33,322 nucleotides of DNA from a virus, in IMG/VR virus record IMGVR_UViG_3300025138_000175, positions 1 through 33,322 of that record; one strand, given 5' to 3'. The notes under the pieces are model-generated. The model was not told the DNA's origin. It saw only the letters and a list, made by a program, of their open reading frames with translations, and made no database searches. Shown piece after piece: positions 5,905 through 14,189 of this stretch. The translations under genes and the position numbers were made by a program. Positions within the stretch are counted from its first letter, which is position 1. Each line of letters begins with the position of its first letter.

Positions 5905-7338
5905 TCAAGTCACGAGTGCATCGTCGATGCGTTCACTGCTTGTTGCGTTCGGCAGGAAGATGCCCATTCGATACGTGTCGAAGCACTTGTCGAGGTACTT
6001 CTCAAACAAGCCTTCGCCGTTGTTCGTCACTGCAACAGTGAACTCGTCATCGACAACAAAGTCAGTTGCTCCCGGAACAATAGCACAATGCACGCCGCCG
6101 GGAGCAGTTGGAATCATACGCGTGAACACAAGCCTGTCGATCGTCAAGTAGGTTCCGCTTGTGAATGCAGTTGACTGACGAATGCCAAAGTACAAATCGT
6201 CAGGCAACACAAGCCCCGCCCCGCCCGCTCGGAACGTGAAGGTCTTCTGTGTGTAGCTTCCTGAGATGTCGCCATGTGCAATGGTCGTTGTTGAGTCGGT
6301 GACTGCTGTTCCATCTTGCTGCATCAACCCAACAGTCAACGCACCTGCGCTCGACGATGTGTTCGTTTGTTTGATCAAGAAACTGAGAACGTACAACCCG
6401 TCGACATCAACTGTGCCAAGTGTGCCCGAGCCTGTTCTTGAATCAATCTGCTGTCGAATGAACAGGTTGGTGCTGCCATCGCTTCTGAATTGAAGCGAGT
6501 TTGTTCCATGTGCAGGCGTGGAAGTGTTGGGAAGGATATTTGTATTCGCTGAACCTGCACCAATCGCCCATCCGGGATTCTTGACACTCTGGTCAAAGTT
6601 CTCGAACCCCGAGTTGCGCAAGATGTTCCGGCCAGCACTTTGTCCATCCTGCAACAGTTCGGATGTCGCTGCATACGTTCCAACATTTCCTGACCCGCCG
6701 GGCCAACGATGGTCGATGTTGCTGAACGGTTGCTTGCCGTTTATCGAGAACAGTTCGCCACCTTTCACGATGCCTTTGCTTGTTGCATCTTTGATGCACT
6801 TGAACCGGAGTGTTTCAGTCCTGCATGTTGGGTATGAAGCCATCGTTGAATGGTTCTTGTTGTCTGCTTCAGCACTCACAACAACTGTTCCTGTGCCAGT
6901 GTTACCAGATGCAGCAGCAGTCGAACCGATTGACACTGTTGTGGCGTCTAGCGTTTCAACTGTTCCCGCTGTCGCCATCAACCGCCGCAACTCAAACATC
7001 GCTGCTCGTGCTGTCTTCTTTTCCAGCGGAGTTTCATCATTCACCATTTCAATGAGAGTCTTCATCGCTGTTGCGTAGCACCTTGAAAAAATGGGCATCG
7101 CAACCTCGTTGCGCAAACTGTCATGATCACCAATCAAGGCATTCGCGAGTTCGAGCTTTGTGTTTGTTGCGTCATTCAACGCCGAGATGTACTCATTGAT
7201 CCCTTTGCGAAACGACTTGGTTGTGCTATCAACTATGTCGCCTTGAAAGGTTTCAACACGGTCAATGATGCCAAACACCTTTCCAAGCCTTGCCATGATG
7301 CCCACATTAGCTGTGTCGATGTCACTGATCAGACCCAT
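5905..7338 (-). CDS. Distal virion protein with lectin-like beta-sandwich domain
   Basis: This 477-residue protein starts at ATG 7338 behind CGGAGCGACGACA. The N-terminal 130 residues are helical (FRKGINEYISALNDATNT). A region at about 238-400 opens with NILRNSGFENFD and contains SYTQKTFTFRAG, the pattern of carbohydrate-binding jelly-roll modules in tail fibres and glycanases. The C-terminus (about 415-477) is a further small domain. It is the last gene of the virion operon, where receptor-binding or adhesion proteins often sit. No catalytic motif for a hydrolase was seen. A receptor-binding role is inferred. Confidence 0.65.
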   Translation of the reverse strand: MGLISDIDTANVGIMARLGKVFGIIDRVETFQGDIVDSTTKSFRKGINEYISALNDATNTKLELANALIGDHDSLRNEVAMPIFSRCYATAMKTLIEMVNDETPLEKKTARAAMFELRRLMATAGTVETLDATTVSIGSTAAASGNTGTGTVVVSAEADNKNHSTMASYPTCRTETLRFKCIKDATSKGIVKGGELFSINGKQPFSNIDHRWPGGSGNVGTYAATSELLQDGQSAGRNILRNSGFENFDQSVKNPGWAIGAGSANTNILPNTSTPAHGTNSLQFRSDGSTNLFIRQQIDSRTGSGTLGTVDVDGLYVLSFLIKQTNTSSSAGALTVGLMQQDGTAVTDSTTTIAHGDISGSYTQKTFTFRAGGAGLVLPDDLYFGIRQSTAFTSGTYLTIDRLVFTRMIPTAPGGVHCAIVPGATDFVVDDEFTVAVTNNGEGLFEKYLDKCFDTYRMGIFLPNATSSERIDDALVT

Positions 7339-7606
7339 TGTCGTCGCTCCGGTATAGTTTTCTCGTTGCCCTGTTCATTGCTTCGCGTCTTTGTTGACAC
7401 TTCGAACACGTCTTGATTCCGAGTGCCTTGGTTGCACGATTGATCGTGTCTCCGAGGCCACGATCTTTGCCTTGATACGATTCGCAGTTCTCGCAGCAGT
7501 CAATCAACACCGGCAATTCACAGAGTTGTTTGTTGCACACTCTGTTTTCATCGGCGTCTTTGACTGCATGTGAACACCAATATCTTTGACGCCGCCATCG
7601 ATTCAT
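7322..7606 (-). CDS. Cysteine-rich small protein of the distal tail region
   Basis: This 94-residue protein overlaps the end of its upstream neighbour by four bases (ATGA) and the start of the next gene by 17. It has a cysteine-rich middle (VCNKQLCEL, DCCENCESY) and a C-terminal block with LGDTINRATKALGIKTCSKC then QQRREAMNR. This last pattern is frequent in short phage and prophage proteins encoded near tail genes. Several zinc ligands are available. The exact role is unknown. Confidence 0.75.
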   Translation of the reverse strand: MNRWRRQRYWCSHAVKDADENRVCNKQLCELPVLIDCCENCESYQGKDRGLGDTINRATKALGIKTCSKCQQRREAMNRATRKLYRSDDNGSDQ

Positions 7607-8652
7607 GTAATCACCTGCAATGAGACCTCTTTGTCGTCCCAGTCATAACTCCCACAGCAACTGCATTCGCCGTATCCTGCATAGATAGTTCCTGAGAAAG
7701 GCGTTTGTTGGTCTTCGCAATACTCACTGTACCAACCGTTCTTGCATTCTCCGAAGATGTATTCACTGCCACTACAGAAGTTCGATCGTCCAGCCCATGA
7801 ATTCGAGATCGATCCGGGATCCTGTGCTTCGATAAGCGCCTGAATGTCTGCCGGGACGCCGCACCTGTTGCCCTTGATAAAGCTCACAGGCTGATTGTCT
7901 AGCTTTGTCATCGGCGAAATTTCTTGAGGACATTGGGTACAGTAATCCGGCCACGTTCCAGTGACAGGATCACAGTCCAAATCGAGTCCGCCATCACGAG
8001 TTGTTCCCCTATTAAATTGAAAACCGATCGCAAAGTCCTCCGGACCAAATCCCTTGCTCGAAGACAATCGGATATAGCCAGATCCGATCGTGTGGCACCC
8101 TCCTCCATTGCATGCCACTGGTCCTCGCATCCTTAACTCAAGTCGATCAAAGGATCCAGTTTCTATCGGTGACGCTACACCATTCAGGATGTCGTCGATG
8201 GAATCCTCCGGATTCCTGAACCTCTTCCATGTTGCTGCTGACCAAGAATTTGGGAACTGTGCGCCATAAGCCCGAAGCAGGCTCTCGCGAATGAATATGT
8301 TTCCCGATCCAGTAGCTGGACCCCAGTTGCCTGCCTTCGCGCCGAAGTATTCATAGTCATTCGGGTATGGCTCTCCATAGCTTAAACGACCGCCGACAGC
8401 ACTGAAAGCAGCAGGGATTGAATCGTACTGAATCCTGTAGTTTGAATTGATGCTTGCGCCTATCCATGGACCCGGGGGGATCCTAGTCACATTGACTTGC
8501 ACGCCAAGTGTCTCTTCTTGATACGGAGGCAAGTCAAAGATAGGGTGGTCGAAGATCCTTCGACCTGAGCAGCAATCCCAGAAGTTCCAGTCAGTGTCGC
8601 AAGGATCACCAGCAACTGTGCAACAACATGCAGCGAGAAGAGTGCTCATCAA
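7603..8652 (-). CDS. Cysteine-rich virion-region protein, unknown function
   Basis: This protein has 349 residues (or one fewer if the second Met is used; that ATG overlaps the upstream stop). The first residues, MMSTLLAACCCTVAGDPC, resemble a very short lipobox but lack the basic n-region of a signal peptide. The body is rich in Trp, Tyr, Gly and Cys, with paired cysteines near the C-terminus (GECSCCGSYDWDD), suggesting a disulfide- or metal-stabilised beta protein exposed on the virion. No catalytic motif or family is recognised. Its place among distal tail genes suggests a tail-tip or fibre component. Confidence 0.6.
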   Translation of the reverse strand: MMSTLLAACCCTVAGDPCDTDWNFWDCCSGRRIFDHPIFDLPPYQEETLGVQVNVTRIPPGPWIGASINSNYRIQYDSIPAAFSAVGGRLSYGEPYPNDYEYFGAKAGNWGPATGSGNIFIRESLLRAYGAQFPNSWSAATWKRFRNPEDSIDDILNGVASPIETGSFDRLELRMRGPVACNGGGCHTIGSGYIRLSSSKGFGPEDFAIGFQFNRGTTRDGGLDLDCDPVTGTWPDYCTQCPQEISPMTKLDNQPVSFIKGNRCGVPADIQALIEAQDPGSISNSWAGRSNFCSGSEYIFGECKNGWYSEYCEDQQTPFSGTIYAGYGECSCCGSYDWDDKEVSLQVIT

Positions 8653-9083
8653 TAGCTTGCAATCTGTCCAGTGCTGCCACTTGTGCTCGTGCCGCTTTGC
8701 ATTTCAGACACGGCAGTTTGTGTCAGTGAATCAGGGACAATTCCATAGGCTGTGATCGTGATGCCATCACCGGAGTGCAACTGACAGAAGATTTGATCAC
8801 CCGGATTCATGATGATCTTGGTGTTGTTGATTTGACCAGTCAGGTTCTTTGCGGTTGCGCTGACACCTGCACGCATAATCATGTTCGAGACTGAAGGAGC
8901 TTCATCGGGTCCGGCATGATAGATGCGAAAGTAGTTTGATGCGCCTCCAGACGAACCGCACAACATGATTTGATTAATCATGCTCACCCCGCCTTCGGGT
9001 GCAACGAATGAAAGTGCCCCATCTGTGAGGTCAGTGCTTGCAACTTGGCTTTCAAACTGAAATAGAATTTCGGGTCTGCTCAC
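8649..9083 (-). CDS. Small beta-rich virion protein
   Basis: This 144-residue protein is coupled by ATGA overlaps on both sides. The sequence is strand-rich with few charges (INQIMLCGSSGGASNYFRIY, then a C-terminal half with IIMNPGDQIFCQLHSGDGI), typical of small beta-sandwich proteins encoded near tail-tip genes. The last 20 or so residues are a Ser/Thr/Gly-rich tail. No enzyme motif is present. It is likely structural, exact place unknown. Confidence 0.65.
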   Translation of the reverse strand: MSRPEILFQFESQVASTDLTDGALSFVAPEGGVSMINQIMLCGSSGGASNYFRIYHAGPDEAPSVSNMIMRAGVSATAKNLTGQINNTKIIMNPGDQIFCQLHSGDGITITAYGIVPDSLTQTAVSEMQSGTSTSGSTGQIASY

Positions 9084-10123
9084 TTTGTCATCTCCCTGAG
9101 AATGTTGCCTTGATATCGTTCAATCCTGCTGATGTTGTTCAAGTGCCTTGGGTGAACAACTGTCTTCCTTGCCGCAGGAGATGCGTTTGTTTCTGCTCCA
9201 CAACATCCGACACAAAGCTCGTTGGTGACTGTGAAGGCATAGAAACTGTCGTGACCAACGTTGTCACTCGATGCAGCCGAACTCCTGAACATACGGGTCG
9301 CCGTTACGTAAGTGCCAACCGGCAAAGGTGTCCTCGACAAGTTTGTGCCACCCTCACAACTGTTCTCGCCGTTGATGATCGAACCTCCTAAGTGCGTTTC
9401 GCCGTTGAGTTCGATCAGGTTCACGCCGATTGTTGTTTGCGCTCCTTCAAACAACTCTTCTTCGAATACAAACTTACCACCACCCGTAGCATCGAACCCG
9501 CTGACTGTGCCAACTTTGATCTGGTAGAGGTGCAGATTTGGAATCGATTCGCCTCCCGTGTTCACGATCTCGCATTGCTTTGAGCCCGATTCGTATCCAA
9601 TGATCTGTGCGACATACGTTGTCGGTTCTGCTGGAGGCTGGAATGCTAACATCGGCACTCCTGTAGACGATCGAGTAGGGAACAAGTGGACGATCTTGCC
9701 TGCATAGTCAGGCAAGTATTCCGACAACCCGTATGGATTGTTGAATGAACCAGTGCCTGTTGTAAGGCCCAAACCGTATGCAGCGTTGCGACCTTTGTCA
9801 GTGTACCTTCTAAGATCGTTCTGGTAACTGACTTCCGCGGGCCACTTGCCGGTTGTGATGTCGTACTTGACTTCAACCCATTCATAGCCCCCAAAGTAGT
9901 TGCTGCCACCTTCTCCGACTTCCTCTTCGTCTGGATCGACCCTCTTTCCTAGCATTGCAACGATTGGGAACTGTGCAAGGCCACCCATGTACTTGGATGT
10001 CGGACTCGCAACCTCTTCAGGGCTGCTTGCACGATTGACAGTAGAACCAATCTTGTTGATTGCTTTCGAGTCGAGCTTGCCAATCTGCCCGGATGAGAAT
10101 TTCGGGATGTCACTCAAGGTCAA
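9080..10123 (-). CDS. Virion-region protein, unknown function
   Basis: This 347-residue protein is linked by four-base overlaps to both neighbours. The N-terminus (about 1-60) is helical. The middle is beta-rich with YEWVEVKYDITTGKWPAEVS and repeated short strands separated by glycine loops. A cysteine cluster (ELCVGCCGAE) lies near residue 305, and the end is basic (HPRHLNNISRIERYQ). I do not recognise a family. Its place in the translationally coupled block suggests a tail-tip or fibre component. Confidence 0.6.
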   Translation of the reverse strand: MTLSDIPKFSSGQIGKLDSKAINKIGSTVNRASSPEEVASPTSKYMGGLAQFPIVAMLGKRVDPDEEEVGEGGSNYFGGYEWVEVKYDITTGKWPAEVSYQNDLRRYTDKGRNAAYGLGLTTGTGSFNNPYGLSEYLPDYAGKIVHLFPTRSSTGVPMLAFQPPAEPTTYVAQIIGYESGSKQCEIVNTGGESIPNLHLYQIKVGTVSGFDATGGGKFVFEEELFEGAQTTIGVNLIELNGETHLGGSIINGENSCEGGTNLSRTPLPVGTYVTATRMFRSSAASSDNVGHDSFYAFTVTNELCVGCCGAETNASPAARKTVVHPRHLNNISRIERYQGNILREMTK

Positions 10124-10500
10124 TCATCCAGTATTGTGTATTGAAGGAACCCGTTCGATGAAACTGCCTTGGCAAACAACTGCTCACCAGCAAGGCGCGT
10201 GATTGCAAACTCGCCGCCTTTGAGTTCCATTACATCGTGAAACGTGCCACTCACCACGATGCCGATTTGAATCGAAGCATCTGCACTTGTGCCAATGTTA
10301 CGAAACCACGCCCATCCTTGATTGGTGACAGTCATCTCGTTCATGACAAGAGTTTCGTGACCGGAAGTGAGAATCTGCTGCACGCCGCCGACTGCTTCAA
10401 CACCTGTCACGGTGATCGATTGCGTATCGGGAGTGAATGACTCTTGGTGGTTGTCTTTCTCGTATGTAATTGAAGCCGAGACTGAGAGTTCGTTTGCCAT
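10120..10500 (-). CDS. Small beta-sandwich virion protein
   Basis: This 126-residue protein resembles a recurring type of short phage virion protein: an opening like ELSVSASITYEKDN, a middle with WAWFRNIGTSADASIQIGIV, and an end with ELKGGEFAITRLAGEQLFAK then LQYTILDD. Such proteins are encoded between tape-measure and tail-tip genes in many siphoviruses. No enzymatic residues are evident. It is probably a structural accessory of the tail. Confidence 0.7.
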   Translation of the reverse strand: MANELSVSASITYEKDNHQESFTPDTQSITVTGVEAVGGVQQILTSGHETLVMNEMTVTNQGWAWFRNIGTSADASIQIGIVVSGTFHDVMELKGGEFAITRLAGEQLFAKAVSSNGFLQYTILDD

Positions 10501-10515
10501 TGAGGTCTTCCTTTA

Positions 10516-11376
10516 TTAACTGATTCCAGTGTTAGTTGGGACGTAGCTTGCTGGGTCGGTTCCGTCAGCTTCTGGGAATGGTTGAACGTGTCGAACAATC
10601 TTAAACTTACCAAGTTCAGTTGGTTTGTCGGGGTCTGTTCCTAAGTTCGGTTGTCCATCGGGCAAGTATTCAGGTGCTTGAATTAGATGGTATTCGGAAT
10701 CAAACAAATAGGTGTGCGATATGCTGAACAGGTTTGTGCCGATCCTTTGAATGGCTGCTCCCTTGTACAACGTCCCCTTGCCATCGAGACCCAGAACGCT
10801 ACTCCTGCAACGCTTGCCAACTGATTCAGAGAACCCTGTCAACGAATCACCGTTCTTCGTAACGTTGACAGTCATCTCGTATTGCGTTCGCATGACTGAA
10901 GTTGGCACACCTCCACAGTCAACTCGTTCTCCACCAATGTCCGCATCAGTAACCGTGCCACTGCTTATGTCGAGGCCCGCTCTGTAAACATCATGAAAGC
11001 TACCAGTGCATCTTGCACTCACATCAACAAAGTCAACTGTTTCAGGACCCAAGGTAAGCCCTGAACTGTCTACGCGATCAATTGGCAAGTACTTTCGATA
11101 GTAGAAAGTGACACGCCATTGGTCTGTTCCGCCGCTCTCTTTGACGAGGTCGTACTTATAAGCGTACAAGGTCTTGAACAGTGGATGTTTGTCTCTGAGC
11201 TTTGGCACAGGAACTGTTTCAGTCGTACCAATTCCAACAGGACTTGAACCGAATGCGTTTCGTACCACCAGCAATTCGTTCGCGTAACCGTCAAGGAAGA
11301 ACGTCCGCACTGCATCCGCTGCACCATCTCCAACACTTAGCCTTGCACCGTCAGTCAATTCAATTGCTGTCGCCAT
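10516..11376 (-). CDS. Virion-region protein following the tape measure, unknown
   Basis: This 286-residue protein starts at an ATG that overlaps the tape-measure stop by one base (TAATG). It is beta-rich, with alternating strands and Asp/Gly loops (SSGLTLGPETVDFVDVSARC, DADIGGERVDCGG). The position directly after the tape measure is where distal-tail or tail-tip proteins are normally encoded, but no conserved Dit or Tal motif was recognised, so this remains a positional inference. Confidence 0.55.
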   Translation of the reverse strand: MATAIELTDGARLSVGDGAADAVRTFFLDGYANELLVVRNAFGSSPVGIGTTETVPVPKLRDKHPLFKTLYAYKYDLVKESGGTDQWRVTFYYRKYLPIDRVDSSGLTLGPETVDFVDVSARCTGSFHDVYRAGLDISSGTVTDADIGGERVDCGGVPTSVMRTQYEMTVNVTKNGDSLTGFSESVGKRCRSSVLGLDGKGTLYKGAAIQRIGTNLFSISHTYLFDSEYHLIQAPEYLPDGQPNLGTDPDKPTELGKFKIVRHVQPFPEADGTDPASYVPTNTGIS

Positions 11377-12506
11377 TATACGAACCCCACTCGTTGCGCA
11401 AGTTGCTTCAAGATTTCCTCAATGCGTTTCGCTGTTCCATCGATGCGACCTTGAATGTCTTTCGCTTCCTTGGCTAACGATGCCATCACGTCTTGCGCAC
11501 CTGATTCAGCAAACGTAAATGACCCCATCGCTGTGCTTGCAGTTTGTGTGAACCCTGACTTGGATCCTGCACCACCTCCGCCCATCATGCCGAGTCGCTT
11601 GTTGACCTTGCCGAGCCTTTCTTCTTCTAACTTGTTCGCATCGCCCAGTTGTTTGAGCTCTTCTTTGCGTTGCTCGCGTAGTTGCTTTTCTGCTTCTTTG
11701 CGTTCTTGAGCGAGCCTCTTCCTTGCTTCTTCTTGTTTCTTCGCTGACTCCATGAACACGTCCATGATGCCGTTTGCAACTGCCTCCATCCTCCGCTCTT
11801 GTTCAGCTTGGATGGCTTGTTGGCCTGCGATTTCAGCCATCTCTTTCTTCAACGCAAACTCTTCGCGCAACGCTTTCAGGATGTTACGCTTCGAAGCGTC
11901 ATCCATTTCAGAGTTGTTCATTATCTCTTGCCCTTGCCTTACCTTTTCGCGCTGTATGGCAGCAAGGTCAAGTTCGAGTTTCAACTCCGCTCGTTTGAGT
12001 TCGTCTGTTTCAGCAGCAAGATCGCGTTGGTCTTTGAGTAGCTTGTTCTGGTTCCTGATGTTGTCTGCAATGTCGTTGGCAGAAAGTATGGTATTCCACT
12101 CAGCGAGCTTCGCTGCCGACTCTTCCATCGACTTATTGAACCCACCGACTGCTTTGATGAGGTCCTCGATGCCCTGCACAACAGGCCCAATGCCAAACGG
12201 CAAACCTTTAAGAAGCTCGCCCGCCTTCTCCATTGAACGCCTGAACTCTTCAGAGTCTCCGGTCAGTCCAGCAAAGATGCCGCGAGTCACTTCCGTTGCC
12301 GCTGAAATGCCTTTCGCTGCACCTTCAATCGCACCCATCACTGCGAAGACTTTGCCCATCATCAAAGCAGCCTTCGCGCCCTTGCCTCCAAGTGCGCTCT
12401 CGACGGTGTCGCCTGTCCTTTTCATCTGCGACTCGGCTCTCTTCAAACCCTGTTCGAGGTTCTTCGTGCGAGCGATGATGTCGACTTCAAGTATGCCGGC
12501 GGCCAT
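11376..12506 (-). CDS. Short tail tape measure protein
   Basis: This protein has 376 residues. The N-terminus (LEVDIIARTKNLEQGLKRAE) matches the opening of tape measure proteins. Hydrophobic patches follow at about 50-80 (AALMMGKVFAVMGAIEGA), and then a long helical, Glu/Lys/Arg-rich coiled coil (about 170-300, with KRLAQERKEAEKQLREQRKE). It follows the frameshifted chaperone gene, the canonical order. With the usual rule of about 0.15 nm per residue, the tail would be only some 55-60 nm, short for a siphovirus. The start codon overlaps the end of the frameshifted reading frame by 20 bases. Confidence 0.85.
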   Translation of the reverse strand: MAAGILEVDIIARTKNLEQGLKRAESQMKRTGDTVESALGGKGAKAALMMGKVFAVMGAIEGAAKGISAATEVTRGIFAGLTGDSEEFRRSMEKAGELLKGLPFGIGPVVQGIEDLIKAVGGFNKSMEESAAKLAEWNTILSANDIADNIRNQNKLLKDQRDLAAETDELKRAELKLELDLAAIQREKVRQGQEIMNNSEMDDASKRNILKALREEFALKKEMAEIAGQQAIQAEQERRMEAVANGIMDVFMESAKKQEEARKRLAQERKEAEKQLREQRKEELKQLGDANKLEEERLGKVNKRLGMMGGGGAGSKSGFTQTASTAMGSFTFAESGAQDVMASLAKEAKDIQGRIDGTAKRIEEILKQLAQRVGFV

Positions 12507-13085
12507 GTGCGATTCTCTCCATCTCGCGTTCTACATGAGCGCGATGATCGTTCCCTACTTCTTCATCGGCTGCTTGTTCGCCCAAGGCGTTGCAGATTCC
12601 AGCTAACTGCCTCATCGTTAGGTCCAGCGGGTTGCCGATGCCCGGCGCAAGTTTGGCGACCGTCACGACTTCGCTGAAGAAGTTGCGCGGTCTTTCGTAG
12701 GGTTTTCAGTTTCATCTTCCGCACCTTCTTCAACATCGTTCGTGTTGAATCCAAGCAAACGCAAGGCAAGCCAGACAAGTTGATCTGGATCAAGTGCCAA
12801 TGCCTTCTTCACCTTGTCTTCAGGAACGGTGTACTCGATGACTTCCATCGCGCCGCGCAAAGTAAAGGCGTATCTGATCAGCTTTGATGTGAGTCCTTTC
12901 TCATCGCGCAACTTCTTAACTTCATCGAGCTTCAATTCAGCAGGAGCATCGGCAGCTTCAAGGTCGTCGATGAGCTCTGCACGTTGTCGCTCGAATTGAT
13001 AATCCATCAACCCGATCACTTGTGCGACAGTCGCCTCTTCGAAACGCATCTTCTCGCCGTCAGCCTCGAACAGAATGTAGCTCAT
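12487..13085 (-). CDS. Tail assembly chaperone, long -1 frameshift product (GT-like fusion)
   Basis: Translation starts at 13085 in frame 0. After the codon CCT ending at base 12699, a -1 slip re-reads base 12699 and continues to a stop at 12487-12489, giving 129 + 70 = 199 residues. The site is A AAC CCT, a canonical X XXY YYZ heptamer. The -1 frame is closed by a TGA immediately upstream and open for 70 codons from the site. It encodes a sensible T-like tail (NFFSEVVTVAKLAPG, NPLDLTMRQLAGICNALGEQ). Lambda gpG/gpGT uses the same arrangement directly upstream of the tape measure. The frameshift itself is inferred from sequence. Confidence 0.85.
12663..13085 (-). CDS. Tail assembly chaperone, short (G-like) product
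   Basis: This 140-residue frame-0 product starts at ATG 13085, overlapping the previous gene as ATGA. It is helical and acidic, with MRFEEATVAQVIGLMDYQFE near the start, PDQLVWLALRLLGF near residue 105 and an acidic C-terminus. It has the position and length of G-type chaperones that coat the tape measure during tail assembly. Ribosomes that do not slip at 12699-12705 end at the TGA at 12663-12665, making this the major form. Confidence 0.85.
   Translation of the reverse strand: MSYILFEADGEKMRFEEATVAQVIGLMDYQFERQRAELIDDLEAADAPAELKLDEVKKLRDEKGLTSKLIRYAFTLRGAMEVIEYTVPEDKVKKALALDPDQLVWLALRLLGFNTNDVEEGAEDETENPTKDRATSSAKS
12699..12705 (-). other. Programmed -1 ribosomal frameshift heptamer A AAC CCT
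   Basis: On the minus strand this reads AAACCCT, phased as A AAC CCT in the chaperone frame, the ideal X XXY YYZ form. The -1 frame has a TGA just upstream and then stays open to 12487. No downstream stimulatory structure was modelled. Confidence 0.85.
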
Positions 13086-13321
13086 GCCTGCACCTTCAAC
13101 CTTTCTGATCTTCTCATAATCTGTACATCCTCGATCATATCAGATTGGAGATAGGTTGAGCTGACAGCGGAACGCATTGCAGTTTCTTCGCTCGCTTCAG
13201 GTTGCACGCCTTTCCAGATGATGCGGCCATCGCTTGTCTTAATCCTAACAAGCCAATCACGCATCGTGAAAATACGATGACCCAACGGTGTGATGATTGA
13301 AGACCCCACGTTGCGTGTCAT
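13082..13321 (-). CDS. Small tail-region protein, unknown
   Basis: This 79-residue protein starts by a TAATG overlap with the tail tube stop and ends in an ATGA overlap with the chaperone. A later in-frame ATG (MRDWLVRIKTSDGRII) is a second possible start. The sequence has a compact alpha/beta look (WLVRIKTSDGRIIWKGVQ). It sits between the tail tube and chaperone genes; function unknown. Confidence 0.65.
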   Translation of the reverse strand: MTRNVGSSIITPLGHRIFTMRDWLVRIKTSDGRIIWKGVQPEASEETAMRSAVSSTYLQSDMIEDVQIMRRSERLKVQA

Positions 13322-13767
13322 TAAGAGCCTTCATCCCAAATTTCAATAGCTGCTGGGCTGCCTGCACTGGTTGTGTCGAGGCCGCCAGCCATTTGAAAGT
13401 TCATTGTGATCGTTGCATCACCACCAGCGGCAGTTGAAATCGCCATTGAGTCAATGACTGCATTGAAAGTGTACGAGCAACCTGTTGCGACCGTCAGAAG
13501 GAATTCAGTAGCAACATCGCCAGCGGCCATAGTGTTCTGGAACACAGATGGAGAGTTGTTCGCAGCATCGAACGACATGAACCCGCCAGCGGATCCTGAG
13601 ATGTCAGCAATGCCGAGGATTCGCCTTCGACCTGTATCTGCGAAAGCAGTTACATCGTGAACCTGTCTTGAAAACGTTGCGCTCCAAGTGTTGAAGAGTG
13701 CATCGTGGTTGTTAAGTGTACCGAGACGGCATAACCCGTTCGATCCGTGGATTGGTGTTTGTGCCAT
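13321..13767 (-). CDS. Major tail protein (tail tube)
   Basis: This 148-residue protein contains a pattern seen in short siphovirus tail tube proteins: GSNGLCRLGTLNNHDALFNT, then SRQVHDVTAFADTGRRRILG and a beta-rich C-terminal half with GDATITMNFQMAGGLD. It lies between the terminator-like protein and the chaperone/tape measure pair, the standard place for the tube gene. The length is at the low end for tail tubes, without an added Ig-like domain. Confidence 0.8.
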   Translation of the reverse strand: MAQTPIHGSNGLCRLGTLNNHDALFNTWSATFSRQVHDVTAFADTGRRRILGIADISGSAGGFMSFDAANNSPSVFQNTMAAGDVATEFLLTVATGCSYTFNAVIDSMAISTAAGGDATITMNFQMAGGLDTTSAGSPAAIEIWDEGS

Positions 13768-13769
13768 TA

Positions 13770-14189
13770 TTAAAGCTCCGAAATCTGCATGTGTTTGGTG
13801 CTGACTTGCACGGTTCCTATAAACAGTTCATCGGCACGAGAGACCTCTGTGCCGCTAGAAACATCAATCGTAATGTCTAAATTCTTCACAGTGACGGTGG
13901 TGCCGTGCATTGCTTCAACGATGGCCGCCCCTATGTCTGCAATCTTTGTGATGCCTTCTTCGTATCGACCGACCGCACGAATCTCGTAGGTTTCGTTGAG
14001 CATCAATTGGGTGTGACCGAACACTTCGATGGCTTCAGATCCAGTCTGCTCGAAAACAACCAACGGAAAGTCTTCGCCGGGATCGGCATAGCTTGCCGAG
14101 ATGCGACCATTCGTAAGGTCATGAACTGAACCTGCAAGCGTGCTCGCCGTGAGTGTTTCGTAAATTGCCTTGTCGCTATTGAGGCTCAT
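13770..14189 (-). CDS. Tail terminator-like protein (DUF3168-like)
   Basis: This 139-residue protein starts at ATG 14189 (MSLNSDKAIYETLTASTLAG), which overlaps the upstream stop as ATGA; the longer frame to 14237 lies within the previous gene. The opening, followed by DFPLVVFEQTGSEAIEVFGH and RYEEGITKIADIGAAIVEAM, fits tail-completion proteins that cap the tube and bind the head. Gene order between the neck protein and tail tube supports this. Confidence 0.7.
   Translation of the reverse strand: MSLNSDKAIYETLTASTLAGSVHDLTNGRISASYADPGEDFPLVVFEQTGSEAIEVFGHTQLMLNETYEIRAVGRYEEGITKIADIGAAIVEAMHGTTVTVKNLDITIDVSSGTEVSRADELFIGTVQVSTKHMQISEL

Noticed and set aside
7603-8652. Lipoprotein reading of the N-terminus (LAAC near residue 8)
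   Set aside because: There is no basic n-region and the hydrophobic part is too short. In a virion operon the cysteines are more likely structural.
11752-12606. 284-codon plus-strand frame opposite the tape measure gene
   Set aside because: It is a mirror of the Glu/Lys/Ala-rich coiled coil (giving Ser/Leu/Phe-rich sequence), has no ribosome site, and would be the only large gene on the plus strand.
12563-12793. 76-codon minus-strand frame overlapping the chaperone frameshift region
   Set aside because: It is the third frame of the same region; the -1 frame, opened exactly at A AAC CCT, explains the gap better and has a sensible protein.
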